From NCBI GenBank assembly GCA_965227315.1, contig OZ245737.1, forward strand, positions 2,790,001 to 2,854,000: a stretch of 64,000 nt of DNA, written 5' to 3'. The DNA comes from JANQHS01 sp965227315. Lineage in GTDB: Bacteria; Bacteroidota; Bacteroidia; Cytophagales; CCMP332. Positions within the stretch are counted from its first letter, which is position 1. Every line of letters starts with the position of its first letter. The position numbers and the translations under genes are program-made. Below are positions 23,394-30,934 of this stretch, piece after piece. Under the pieces are notes generated by a model. The model was not told the DNA's origin, searched no databases, and saw only the letters and a list, made by a program, of their open reading frames with translations.

Positions 23394-25373
23394 TCAGGGT
23401 GCGGTTTCACCCAGACCCCAGGCGAGGTCAACATTTGCGCCGGCTCCCGATACTCTGATGTATCCCTGCATTTCCTGATGAAGTGCAGAACAGAAGTCGG
23501 TACAATAAAATGGATACACACCAACCTTTTTAGGCTGCCATAGCAGGGTTTCGGTTTGCCCGCCCATGATCAGCAATTCGGCATTGTTGGCACCCATTAC
23601 AGAGAATCCATGGGGGACATCCCAATCCTGCTCGAGGTTGGTCACGTGGAAGTACACGTTGTCCCCGACTTTGACTCCTTCGATATTATCAGGAGCAAAG
23701 TGGCTTCTAATGGTTGTCATATAGACATGAACATCATTGCCATCTCTTTCTACCCTTGCGTCTTTCTCACCCATGGCACGGAATGGGTGCTCGTTCTCCT
23801 CAATAGGATAGAATTTTTTGACATTTGGTTTAACCCTTCCTGCGGAGATCCCTTGAGCGTAGTGAGGCTCTCCCTGGGTCGGGAAGTCCATTAAAAGTTT
23901 CATCTTGTCACCGGAGATATCATAAAGTTGTGCTGAATGGCATAGCTCAGGTCCGGTGGGCAGGTAGCGATCTTTGGTGATCTTGTTTAGTGCTACCAGA
24001 TATTTTCCTTCCGGTTTTTTCGAGTCGCCTCCTGGGATCATGATATGACCAACGGAGTAAAAAGTAGATGCCTTGTCGAGAACTTCCCAGGTTCCGACTT
24101 TCCATTTGACCACTTCCGAGGTGATGAAGAATGAGGTATAGGCATTTCCCCTGTCGTCAAATTCGGTATGTAATGGTCCAAGTCCCGCATCCTTCACAAC
24201 CCCTGCAACAACTTCATCAAATTTTAATACCGGCACACCGGCAACTTCGTCCTCGAAAGACTCATTCTCGATAGCTGTCATCATTTTGCTGAAAGAGTGT
24301 ACGGTCAGATCTGATGAGAGCTTTCCGTTTCCAACAATATACTCTCCGGTTGGGTCAACATCTACACCGTGAGGAGATTTGGGAGTAGGCAGAAAATAAA
24401 CCAATCCGGGACAATTCTCAGGGGTGAGGATCTTGACCTTGGTTTTGGTTTCGGAATAAGCCATATGGGTTTTTTCGTCATAATAGTTGCGCATGTATTG
24501 CGTCTCCATTTCCTTGAAATTTCCGGCGGCAATATACTCCTCGGCCTTTTTCCAGTTTACAGCGGCGATGAAGTCCTTGTCATTCTGGGAGGCTTTGACC
24601 TCCAGAAGTGTATTCTGCTCCTCCGTGTTATATGTGGTAAAGAATGTCCATCCGTGAGACTTTCCTTTTCCACTATGCGCGAGATCATAATCAAATGCCG
24701 GAAGAAGAACCTGAAAGGCGATGTCCATTGAGCCATCCTCTTCAACCTTTACGAAGGTGAGGGTGCCTTTGAAGTTTTCAGCATAGGAATTGATCGGAAC
24801 ATCCTGTTGTGGAAATGGAACGCCAAATCTGGTTCCTGCTACGACATACTCCGTATTCTCTGTCGTAAAAGGAGAGCTATGGTTTCCTCCGCTGTTCGGG
24901 ATCTCAATGATCTCGGCGGTTTCAAAAGTTGTCAGATCGATTCTTGCCAGTCTTGGAGTATTGTTTCCATTGATGAAGATCCACCTTCCATCGGTTTCGC
25001 CGTTGGTCTGGGAGAGTTCGGGGTGGTGAGAATCATCCCATGGAACAAACCCATGAGAGGTGTTGAGCATGGCCTTGGTCTCCTCGTTGAAGCCATATCC
25101 TTTTTCTGCATCAAGGGAAAACACCGGAATAATGCGTAGCAATCTTCCTGAGGGAAGTCCATGGACACCGATTTGTCCGCTGAATCCACCTGACATGAAT
25201 GCATAGAATTCATCATGTTGGCCTGGTGGCACATAAACTGCTGAGGCTACATCCGAGCCAAGCACTCCCGCTTGCTGGTTGTTGGTGGGTTGGTTGCAGG
25301 AGGTAAAAAGCAATCCTCCGACCAATAATGTCCACAAACCGCCTCTTACAAGGAAGTTCAACATTCTTTTCAT
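23394..25373 (-). CDS. nosZ: Nitrous oxide reductase NosZ, Sec-type (clade II)
   Basis: A 659-residue copper enzyme that reduces N2O to N2 as the last step of denitrification. The N-terminal beta-propeller carries the CuZ ligands, including FVPWDDSHHPE and later His residues such as SPHGVDVDP. The C-terminal cupredoxin domain carries the CuA motif C624-TDF-C628-SAL-H632-QE-M635, plus VPHGFSV. The signal lacks a twin-arginine motif and ends LLFTSCNQ, a lipobox-like site, so it is exported by Sec and may be lipid-anchored. The ATG at 25371-25373 is chosen; the open frame to 25469 has no signal-like content. First gene of the nos operon. Confidence 0.96.
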   Translation of the reverse strand: MKRMLNFLVRGGLWTLLVGGLLFTSCNQPTNNQQAGVLGSDVASAVYVPPGQHDEFYAFMSGGFSGQIGVHGLPSGRLLRIIPVFSLDAEKGYGFNEETKAMLNTSHGFVPWDDSHHPELSQTNGETDGRWIFINGNNTPRLARIDLTTFETAEIIEIPNSGGNHSSPFTTENTEYVVAGTRFGVPFPQQDVPINSYAENFKGTLTFVKVEEDGSMDIAFQVLLPAFDYDLAHSGKGKSHGWTFFTTYNTEEQNTLLEVKASQNDKDFIAAVNWKKAEEYIAAGNFKEMETQYMRNYYDEKTHMAYSETKTKVKILTPENCPGLVYFLPTPKSPHGVDVDPTGEYIVGNGKLSSDLTVHSFSKMMTAIENESFEDEVAGVPVLKFDEVVAGVVKDAGLGPLHTEFDDRGNAYTSFFITSEVVKWKVGTWEVLDKASTFYSVGHIMIPGGDSKKPEGKYLVALNKITKDRYLPTGPELCHSAQLYDISGDKMKLLMDFPTQGEPHYAQGISAGRVKPNVKKFYPIEENEHPFRAMGEKDARVERDGNDVHVYMTTIRSHFAPDNIEGVKVGDNVYFHVTNLEQDWDVPHGFSVMGANNAELLIMGGQTETLLWQPKKVGVYPFYCTDFCSALHQEMQGYIRVSGAGANVDLAWGLGETAP

Positions 25374-25477
25374 GGTATTTGGGGTTTTAGTTGTAATTCT
25401 CAAATCGATTCGAAATTGGAAGGCGTAAAAATTGTTATCGTATGAGCGAGGAAAAATGACCAAAATCATGGAGTCCG

Positions 25478-25491
25478 ATGAATCTCATCAA
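25478..25491. promoter_or_regulatory. Candidate FNR/CRP-type site between the nos arms
   Basis: ATGA-ATCTCA-TCAA keeps the TGA-N6-TCA dyad of the FNR/CRP family (consensus TTGA-N6-TCAA) with one deviation. It lies 105 bases upstream of the nosZ ATG and 66 bases upstream of the cytochrome c ATG, between divergent operons that would need joint control by oxygen or nitrogen oxides. Such short dyads can occur by chance. Confidence 0.4.
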
Positions 25492-25527
25492 AGCTGAAAA
25501 TGAGGGTTAAGAACAACTTTGAACAGT

Positions 25528-25535
25528 TATATTTG
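25528..25535 (+). promoter_or_regulatory. -7 promoter element of the cytochrome c gene
   Basis: TATATTTG matches the Bacteroidota -7 form TAnnTTTG and ends 21 bases before the ATG of the cytochrome gene. No good TTG is found 19 bases upstream; the candidate dyad at 25478-25491 lies about 36 bases upstream, a distance that suits activator-dependent transcription. Confidence 0.5.
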
Positions 25536-25556
25536 ACCCATTAAAAAAATTGCGTC

Positions 25557-26033
25557 ATGGAGAGATTCGCTACTTTGCTATTTGCCCTGGTTTTCATCGC
25601 CGCTTGTTCATCCGGAGGATCTGAAGGAGGTGAGGAGAGCTCCAAAGCCGATAAATATAAGGTCGAAACCAAACCCACAGATGACGGGAAAGGAATTGGT
25701 GAGGTGACCTATGTGGAATTGAACTCCCCGCTCGATGCCCAGATGGTCGAGCATGGAAAATCGATCTACGAACTTAAATGTGCCGCCTGCCATAAGCTTG
25801 ATGATCAACGCGTCGTTGGTCCCGGCTGGAAAGGTCTGACCGAGATCCGAAAGCCCGAGTGGCTGATGAACATGATCACCAATGTGGACATCATGTTGGC
25901 TGAGGATCCCACCGCTCAGGAATTGCTCAAGGAATGTTTGGTGCGTATGCCGAACCAGAACATGACTATTGAGGATGCCAGGGATATAGTTGAATTTATG
26001 TATGCCAATGACGGCCAGGAAGTAGGTTCCTGA
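25557..26033 (+). CDS. Class I cytochrome c lipoprotein
   Basis: A 158-residue exported monohaem cytochrome. The lipoprotein signal ends FIAACSS (Cys about 17). A Gly/Ser/Glu-rich linker (residues 18-60) leads to the haem site C75-AA-C78-H79, and the likely axial Met is in RMPNQNM near residue 130-136. Its position, divergent from nosZ with a shared 184-base regulatory region, suggests that it feeds electrons to NosZ. Two bases separate its stop from the downstream polytopic protein, so the two are co-expressed. Confidence 0.9.
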   Translation: MERFATLLFALVFIAACSSGGSEGGEESSKADKYKVETKPTDDGKGIGEVTYVELNSPLDAQMVEHGKSIYELKCAACHKLDDQRVVGPGWKGLTEIRKPEWLMNMITNVDIMLAEDPTAQELLKECLVRMPNQNMTIEDARDIVEFMYANDGQEVGS

Positions 26034-26035
26034 TC

Positions 26036-27280
26036 ATGCTTAAGAAATCATGGATATGGCTGCCAGCATTTAACCTCATGCTGGCAGTTTTATTTGGTGC
26101 GGTTCTGAGGATGGCTTTTGTCATAGAACTGCCTTGGCTGGATTTCCGGAATTTCATGCATGCTCACTCTCATGTGGCTATGCTGGGCTGGGCCCTTCCG
26201 GTTCTTATTCTGTTCCTTTATAATGCCTTTTGCCAAGAATTCACCCAAAACGAGAAAGTTATTGCCATTCTTTTCTGGGTTCTTCAGGTTTCGGTGATCG
26301 GCATGGCGATCATGTTTTCCCTTGAGGGTTATGGAGTTAGGAGCGGTATGTTTTCAGCTCTTAACGGATTGACAAGCTACGCTCTGGTTTTTTTGATGTG
26401 GAAAAACCGCAGAGTTAACCATGGAGTGTCCCGATACTTCTTCAATGCTGCATTGTTCTTTTACCTGTTTTCGACACTCGCGCTCTGGGTTCTTCCGATT
26501 TTGGTTTCACTTGGTGAAAGAGGAACGGTTTCATATTATTTGACCATTCAGTTTTTCTTGCATTTCCAATTGAATGGCTGGCTTATCTTTTCTGTTCTGG
26601 CGCTGCTTATCAAGGAATTGGAAGACCGGGGAATTAGGTTCGATAATCCGAATTCCAGGAGGTTTTTCTGGCTTCTTTTTTCGAGTTGCTTCCTGACCTT
26701 TGCACTGGCTCTAAGCTGGGCCAGCCCTATTTTCTTTGTCTTCGTGATCAATAGTATCGGTGTTCTGATCCAACTTATTTCCCTGTGGTTTTTGACCAGG
26801 ATCCTCAGGTCTATTGGGAGAGAACCGCTAAGGCAATTTCAACCGATTGTGCAGTACCTGCTGATTTTTTCCATTTTGGCATTTTACCTGAAGATCATTA
26901 TTCAGTTTATGGTTTGGGTCCCTGATATTGCCACGGTTGCCTATACCATACGCAATTTGGTTATCGGTTTTTTTCATTTGGTTTTCCTCGGAATATTCAC
27001 CCTCTTCGCTCTGGCTTATGCTTTTGCCAGGGGTTATATCAGCAGATCAAATAGTCTTTCAATAAACGGACTTTGGGTTTTCATTGCAGCGGTGATCTTA
27101 TCCGAGTTGATCATTTTTGGACAGGGGGTTATGTTTTGGGGAAATATGGGATTCCTTCCTTTTTACTATTGGTCACTTTTTGTTGTTTCGGCACTTTTTC
27201 CCCTGGGGCTTGGGATGATCATGATCGGTCAGTACGGCCAAAATGAAATGGAAGACCCTAGAACCACTTTCTCATTCTGA
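26036..27280 (+). CDS. Polytopic membrane protein with HAHSH motif (haem-copper oxidase subunit I-like)
   Basis: A 414-residue inner-membrane protein with about eleven or twelve helices. The motif NFMHAHSHVAMLGWALP (H42, H44, H46) at the top of the second helix resembles the haem-ligand helix of haem-copper oxidase and nitric oxide reductase subunit I, and databases often label such proteins subunit I-like. It lacks a convincing set of the six metal-binding histidines, so it is not a normal oxidase. Co-transcribed with the cytochrome c, it may carry quinol-derived electrons or hold haem b for the nos system. The 3' end overlaps corA by 23 bases on the opposite strand. Confidence 0.7.
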   Translation: MLKKSWIWLPAFNLMLAVLFGAVLRMAFVIELPWLDFRNFMHAHSHVAMLGWALPVLILFLYNAFCQEFTQNEKVIAILFWVLQVSVIGMAIMFSLEGYGVRSGMFSALNGLTSYALVFLMWKNRRVNHGVSRYFFNAALFFYLFSTLALWVLPILVSLGERGTVSYYLTIQFFLHFQLNGWLIFSVLALLIKELEDRGIRFDNPNSRRFFWLLFSSCFLTFALALSWASPIFFVFVINSIGVLIQLISLWFLTRILRSIGREPLRQFQPIVQYLLIFSILAFYLKIIIQFMVWVPDIATVAYTIRNLVIGFFHLVFLGIFTLFALAYAFARGYISRSNSLSINGLWVFIAAVILSELIIFGQGVMFWGNMGFLPFYYWSLFVVSALFPLGLGMIMIGQYGQNEMEDPRTTFSF

Positions 27281-28229
27281 GGAACCAGATCATTCCAATT
27301 GCGATTCCTCCCATGATACCCCAAACAACGAAATAAGCGTAGTGATTGTCCAACTCGGGCATATACTCAAAATTCATCCCATAGATCCCGGCTAAAAATG
27401 TCAGGGGAATGAATATCGTCGATACGACTGTCAGTGTTTTCATAACCTGATTCATGCGATGACCCTGCATTGAAAAAAACATATTGATAGAGCTTTCCAA
27501 CTGATGTTCGAAGGACTCTATGGAATCAATAAGAAATTGGCATTGCTGCTTGAGGTCATGGAAGTACTTGATGTTCTTTTTTGCGATCAAAGCGGAATGT
27601 CCGTTTTGAATGAAATGTACACTTTCCAGAAGGGGGCGAATTGATTTTTTTATCCCAAAAAGAAACTGATTCAATTCCTCCAGTTGTCTCATTTTCTCCG
27701 GATCAGGTGTCCAGTCCTGGTGGCGTCCTTTTGGAAAGATCTCGTTTTGCTGGATCTCATCCATCAGATCAAAATATCCTTCCAGAATGCTTTCAAGTAA
27801 TCTGAAGAGCAGGAAGTCGACTCCTTTATCGCGAATAATTCCTTTTTTTTCCCAGAGCTTGTCGCGCACACCATCGAAGGGATCACCTTCTTTCTCCTGG
27901 AAGGAGATCAAAAAATTCTTTCCCAGTACAAACTTGATCAATTCATAATCTCCGGTCTCGTCCTTATTGTATGAATTGATCTGAAAAACAATGGCCTCTT
28001 CAAAATCCTGAATACGAGGCCTTTTGGTAGGATCAAGAATTCCCTTTTTTACGAGTGGATGTGTCTTGATCCGGTCAAAAAGAGCTTCGGTGAAGTCGTT
28101 GGGTGCGTTTAAATTTACATTTGCCCAAATCCTTTTCTCCGGGAAGATATCCGTCAGACGTCCCTCCGTAGGGGTTTGTATATTCTCGATTTCATCTTCA
28201 TCATAAAGATAAATTTGAAGCTTTTCCAT
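27258..28229 (-). CDS. corA: CorA family magnesium/cobalt transporter
   Basis: A 323-residue divalent cation channel. A large cytoplasmic N-terminal domain (residues 1-~255, with IYLYDEDEIENIQTPTEGRLTD at the start, here quoted in part) is followed by two membrane helices. The first helix ends in the selectivity signature YGMNFEYMPEL; the short tail RMRKWF is basic, as usual. It forms a pentameric channel for Mg2+ and Co2+ or Ni2+. Convergent with the HAHSH membrane protein. Confidence 0.93.
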   Translation of the reverse strand: MEKLQIYLYDEDEIENIQTPTEGRLTDIFPEKRIWANVNLNAPNDFTEALFDRIKTHPLVKKGILDPTKRPRIQDFEEAIVFQINSYNKDETGDYELIKFVLGKNFLISFQEKEGDPFDGVRDKLWEKKGIIRDKGVDFLLFRLLESILEGYFDLMDEIQQNEIFPKGRHQDWTPDPEKMRQLEELNQFLFGIKKSIRPLLESVHFIQNGHSALIAKKNIKYFHDLKQQCQFLIDSIESFEHQLESSINMFFSMQGHRMNQVMKTLTVVSTIFIPLTFLAGIYGMNFEYMPELDNHYAYFVVWGIMGGIAIGMIWFLRMRKWF

Positions 28230-28283
28230 GGTGTCAATTATTGAACCTTAAGTTTATCTAAAATGCATGACTTGAACACTGAA

Positions 28284-28952
28284 TCAGATCTTTAGGCAGT
28301 TATCGTTTCTGTAAAAAATGCTGGTGCAGGTCGATCTAAAACTCCCGGGGGCGGGTCCGAAAAAATCCAGCCTTTTAAAACCCGATCGTTCAAGGTCCTG
28401 CATCCCTTCGGTATATTCCTTTCTGTCCGAATTATCCCATATGATAATGCCGTTGGGACGCAATGCTCTTTTGGAATTGATGCCGCAGAGATTTCTCCTT
28501 CTTCCGTCGATCAGGATCAGATCAAACTCCTGCCCCTGGTTGACTACCTCCTCCTGATACGTCGAGCCCCTTTCAAGTTGCCTGTACAGGATCTCAACGT
28601 TGCCTATGTTCTTGGTCTGTGATTTTATCCTCTCATACCAATCGAAATCATGTTCACAGGAAATGATCTTTTCAACCCTTTCTGAAAACCAGATCGTTGA
28701 AGAACCACTGCCATATTCAAAGACCTGAAGTCCTGAAAGATCCCTGGTCCGTAGAAAATCGATTATGGGATAACTCAACCATGGGATTGGCTTCCCATCA
28801 ACGTCCATGGCTCTTTTTTTGAACCAGGATTCTGACCATCCTTTGTCCGCGAGGTATCCCTTCTTGACCTGTTGGTGGAGGCCATAGACTGTGGACGTAG
28901 GCCTGAAGGATTTCATGGTTTTGATCAGGCCGATCTTAATGCTCTCAAACAT
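28284..28952 (-). CDS. Class I SAM-dependent methyltransferase-like protein
   Basis: A 222-residue Rossmann-fold protein. Motif I is QVFEYGSGSSTIWFS (residues ~77-91), acidic residues at the next strand are in ISCEHDFDWY, and motif IV is FDLILIDGRRR. NGIIIWDNSDR corresponds to motif V and VI. The GSGSSTIWF variant is common in methyltransferases found near polysaccharide and glycan genes. The substrate is unknown. Four bases from the downstream end of the next minus-strand gene, so the two probably share a transcript. Confidence 0.8.
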   Translation of the reverse strand: MFESIKIGLIKTMKSFRPTSTVYGLHQQVKKGYLADKGWSESWFKKRAMDVDGKPIPWLSYPIIDFLRTRDLSGLQVFEYGSGSSTIWFSERVEKIISCEHDFDWYERIKSQTKNIGNVEILYRQLERGSTYQEEVVNQGQEFDLILIDGRRRNLCGINSKRALRPNGIIIWDNSDRKEYTEGMQDLERSGFKRLDFFGPAPGSFRSTCTSIFYRNDNCLKI

Positions 28953-28956
28953 CGAC

Positions 28957-29445
28957 TTAGTTGAAGTTTTTGGATTTCAAAAGCTTAAGATTAAAAAATT
29001 GTGACAATTCTCGGCCTGCTGCCTCGGCCTGGACCATGGTCTTGAATTTTTTGAAATCAAAAAGCTCCTTTTTATCTCCGCTTGTAAACCCCACAAAGTA
29101 GCCGGTGTCCTTTACTTTCATTTTCACATTCGGAAGAGAATAGAGATTATAGTGATCGGTCCTTTTCGCCATAAACACATATTCCATACGGTCCATATCC
29201 GTCCAATCTCCCAGATAGATCAAAGGGAAGCCCTTGTATGTTTTGAACCTGGAGTTAGCAGGGTCGAGGATCATCCCCCGTTGGTAGAGAAATGCCGTGG
29301 CACCAAGCAATGGGATAATGATAGCAATGGGGTTGAAGATAATACCCAGGGAGCCGATCAGGGCAAAAAAGAGACCTGCTACCCGAACGACGGAAGGCAA
29401 TCTATAGGTGGTGTTTCGGATTCTTTTTTGGTTGCTGAAGTCCAT
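28957..29445 (-). CDS. Hypothetical membrane protein
   Basis: A 162-residue protein with two closely spaced membrane helices near residues 19-60 (VVRVAGLFFALIGSLGIIF and IAIIIPLLGATAFLYQRG), separated by a short turn. The remaining ~100 residues are cytoplasmic or periplasmic and mixed alpha-beta, with a WTDMDRMEYVFMAKRTDHYN segment. The arrangement resembles small PH-domain-like membrane proteins, but I cannot assign a family. It is probably co-transcribed with the methyltransferase gene downstream. Confidence 0.75.
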   Translation of the reverse strand: MDFSNQKRIRNTTYRLPSVVRVAGLFFALIGSLGIIFNPIAIIIPLLGATAFLYQRGMILDPANSRFKTYKGFPLIYLGDWTDMDRMEYVFMAKRTDHYNLYSLPNVKMKVKDTGYFVGFTSGDKKELFDFKKFKTMVQAEAAGRELSQFFNLKLLKSKNFN

Positions 29446-29484
29446 GCTGGCTTAAACGTAAGCCCTTGAAAAAAGGTACGGCAA

Positions 29485-30363
29485 TTACCACTCCTTGCTC
29501 AGGGTCACTGAAAAGCTTGGAGCCTTGGCAACGAGGTTTCCAAATCCTCTGCCCGTAGCGAGCCAGATCCTGAAATCTTTCCAGGGTTTGGCGCTGAGTT
29601 TAAAATACCATGCGAGGAATTCAATATTGTCGATGTACAAACCCGTAAAAACCGAATTTCCATCGTCATGCGTGCCATCACCACCTATATTCCTTTGCAA
29701 TTCAAGCCCTCCCATGAAGAGAAATATGTTCTTAAGAAAATTAACGCCTCCGTAAGCGGTGGTATAAGACTGCGTGCTATAGTTATTGGTTCTGAAGTTG
29801 ATCCCTGTCTCGGCGGCAGCAAACCATAGACTCCGTCCGTGTCCAATGGCCAGGAAAGGGGAGAAGGTCCAGGCATCAAAACCTGTTCTTAGTCCGGATT
29901 TGTCGTCATAGGCTCCTGTATTTGCTTCTATTCGCAACTTGGCAGTGGCAGACCAATGGTCCTTTTTCCAGAAATTGTAAATGCCCGAAAGGCGGATATT
30001 TCCTAATCCAAGCAATTCTCCTTCATCAGGCAAGGCGATCAGCCCGAGCGATGAATCTTGCATGGCATCTAAGAACTCCTGATTCGGATCGCCTGTTTTG
30101 ACCCATTTGACGGGAAGCTCAAGAGAGAGGGTGAGTTTGTCGGTGACACCATATTCTCCGTAAACAGGGATGGTTTGATCCATGACTTCTCTTGGTAGGG
30201 GGATTTGATCAAGGTCGTCAATTTCCCCTGCATAAAGTGCGTTGTAAGTAATGATCGAATAACCGGCCTGAACATATCCATGTCCCTGTAATCTTGACCA
30301 TGCTTGTCCGAAAACCTGGGTGGAAACCAAGGCAAAAGCGATAAGAATCCCTATTCGTCTCAT
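29485..30363 (-). CDS. Outer-membrane beta-barrel protein (MetA/phenol-degradation-like)
   Basis: A 292-residue exported protein with a Sec signal (MRRIGILIAFALVSTQVFG). The body alternates polar and aromatic residues in strands, such as WSATAKLRIEANTGAYD, LWFAAAETGINFRTNNY and SFSVTLSKEW at the C-terminus, as in outer-membrane barrels of the transporter family related to the MetA meta-pathway phenol degradation proteins. VYGEYGVTDKLTLSLELPVKWV is typical of that group. No ligand can be inferred. Confidence 0.75.
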   Translation of the reverse strand: MRRIGILIAFALVSTQVFGQAWSRLQGHGYVQAGYSIITYNALYAGEIDDLDQIPLPREVMDQTIPVYGEYGVTDKLTLSLELPVKWVKTGDPNQEFLDAMQDSSLGLIALPDEGELLGLGNIRLSGIYNFWKKDHWSATAKLRIEANTGAYDDKSGLRTGFDAWTFSPFLAIGHGRSLWFAAAETGINFRTNNYSTQSYTTAYGGVNFLKNIFLFMGGLELQRNIGGDGTHDDGNSVFTGLYIDNIEFLAWYFKLSAKPWKDFRIWLATGRGFGNLVAKAPSFSVTLSKEW

Positions 30364-30449
30364 AGAATTACTGCCAATAAATTACCAATTCACTGATCTA
30401 CATGTAAATGAAAAGACAAAAAGGAGTTTACCCAAGATACACTTGAGGT

Positions 30450-30878
30450 TTATGACGGCAGGTCAAATTGTTGAAGAATATCCAATCTCGCAATCAGCAC
30501 TTTTCCAATGAACCTTTGGGAGGAAGCGGGATTGGAGCTCATGTCTGCCTTGAGGTTCATGCTATCGGAGTGGATTGAGATCAGGTTTCCATTTTGAAAA
30601 ATTTTTAGTGAATGAAAAGGAACAATAAATCCCATAGTCTCCAGTTGGTATCGAAAGCGAACAACGATCCCTTTTGGTCTGAGTTCAATATTGCAGAATT
30701 TCCTTCCTGTTCCGTGGTTTAGATAATCCTGAAATTCATTGCTCCCTTCGATGATTTCCATTCTTGGTGAACCAATGGATCCAAATTTCAAAATGTCAAA
30801 AAAGGAGTATGGCTTTCCCAGGAGTTGTTCCAGTTCTTCTCTTAATTCTTTGTCATTATAGCTTAAGTTTCTGATCAT
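30450..30878 (-). CDS. Hypothetical protein
   Basis: A 142-residue soluble protein that I do not recognise. It has no signal peptide or membrane segment. Predicted content is a short helix (YNDKELREELEQLLG) followed by mostly beta-strand (GIVVRFRYQLETMGFIVPFHSLKIF), with a C-terminal KVLIARLDILQQFDL. It may be a small cytoplasmic sensor or PH-like domain. It stands alone, just downstream of the terminator for the DUF4397 gene. Confidence 0.65.
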   Translation of the reverse strand: MIRNLSYNDKELREELEQLLGKPYSFFDILKFGSIGSPRMEIIEGSNEFQDYLNHGTGRKFCNIELRPKGIVVRFRYQLETMGFIVPFHSLKIFQNGNLISIHSDSMNLKADMSSNPASSQRFIGKVLIARLDILQQFDLPS

Positions 30879-30884
30879 AATCGC

Positions 30885-30910
30885 AAAAAAGGGGGCCGAA
30901 GCCCCCTTTT
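30885..30910 (-). terminator. Rho-independent terminator of the DUF4397 gene
   Basis: A perfect GC stem GGGGGC/GCCCCC (30891-30896 and 30901-30906) with loop CGAA, and on the minus strand a run of six T residues (A run at 30885-30890 on the plus strand). It ends the transcript of the 789-residue protein gene about 25 bases after its stop. TTTT on the plus side makes it weakly bidirectional. Confidence 0.9.
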
Positions 30911-30934
30911 CAAATCAAATCAAGATAGATGGTC

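Noticed and set aside
26036..27280. True cytochrome oxidase subunit I
   Set aside because: Only one cluster of histidines (HAHSH) resembles the family; the other metal ligands and the usual length are lacking.
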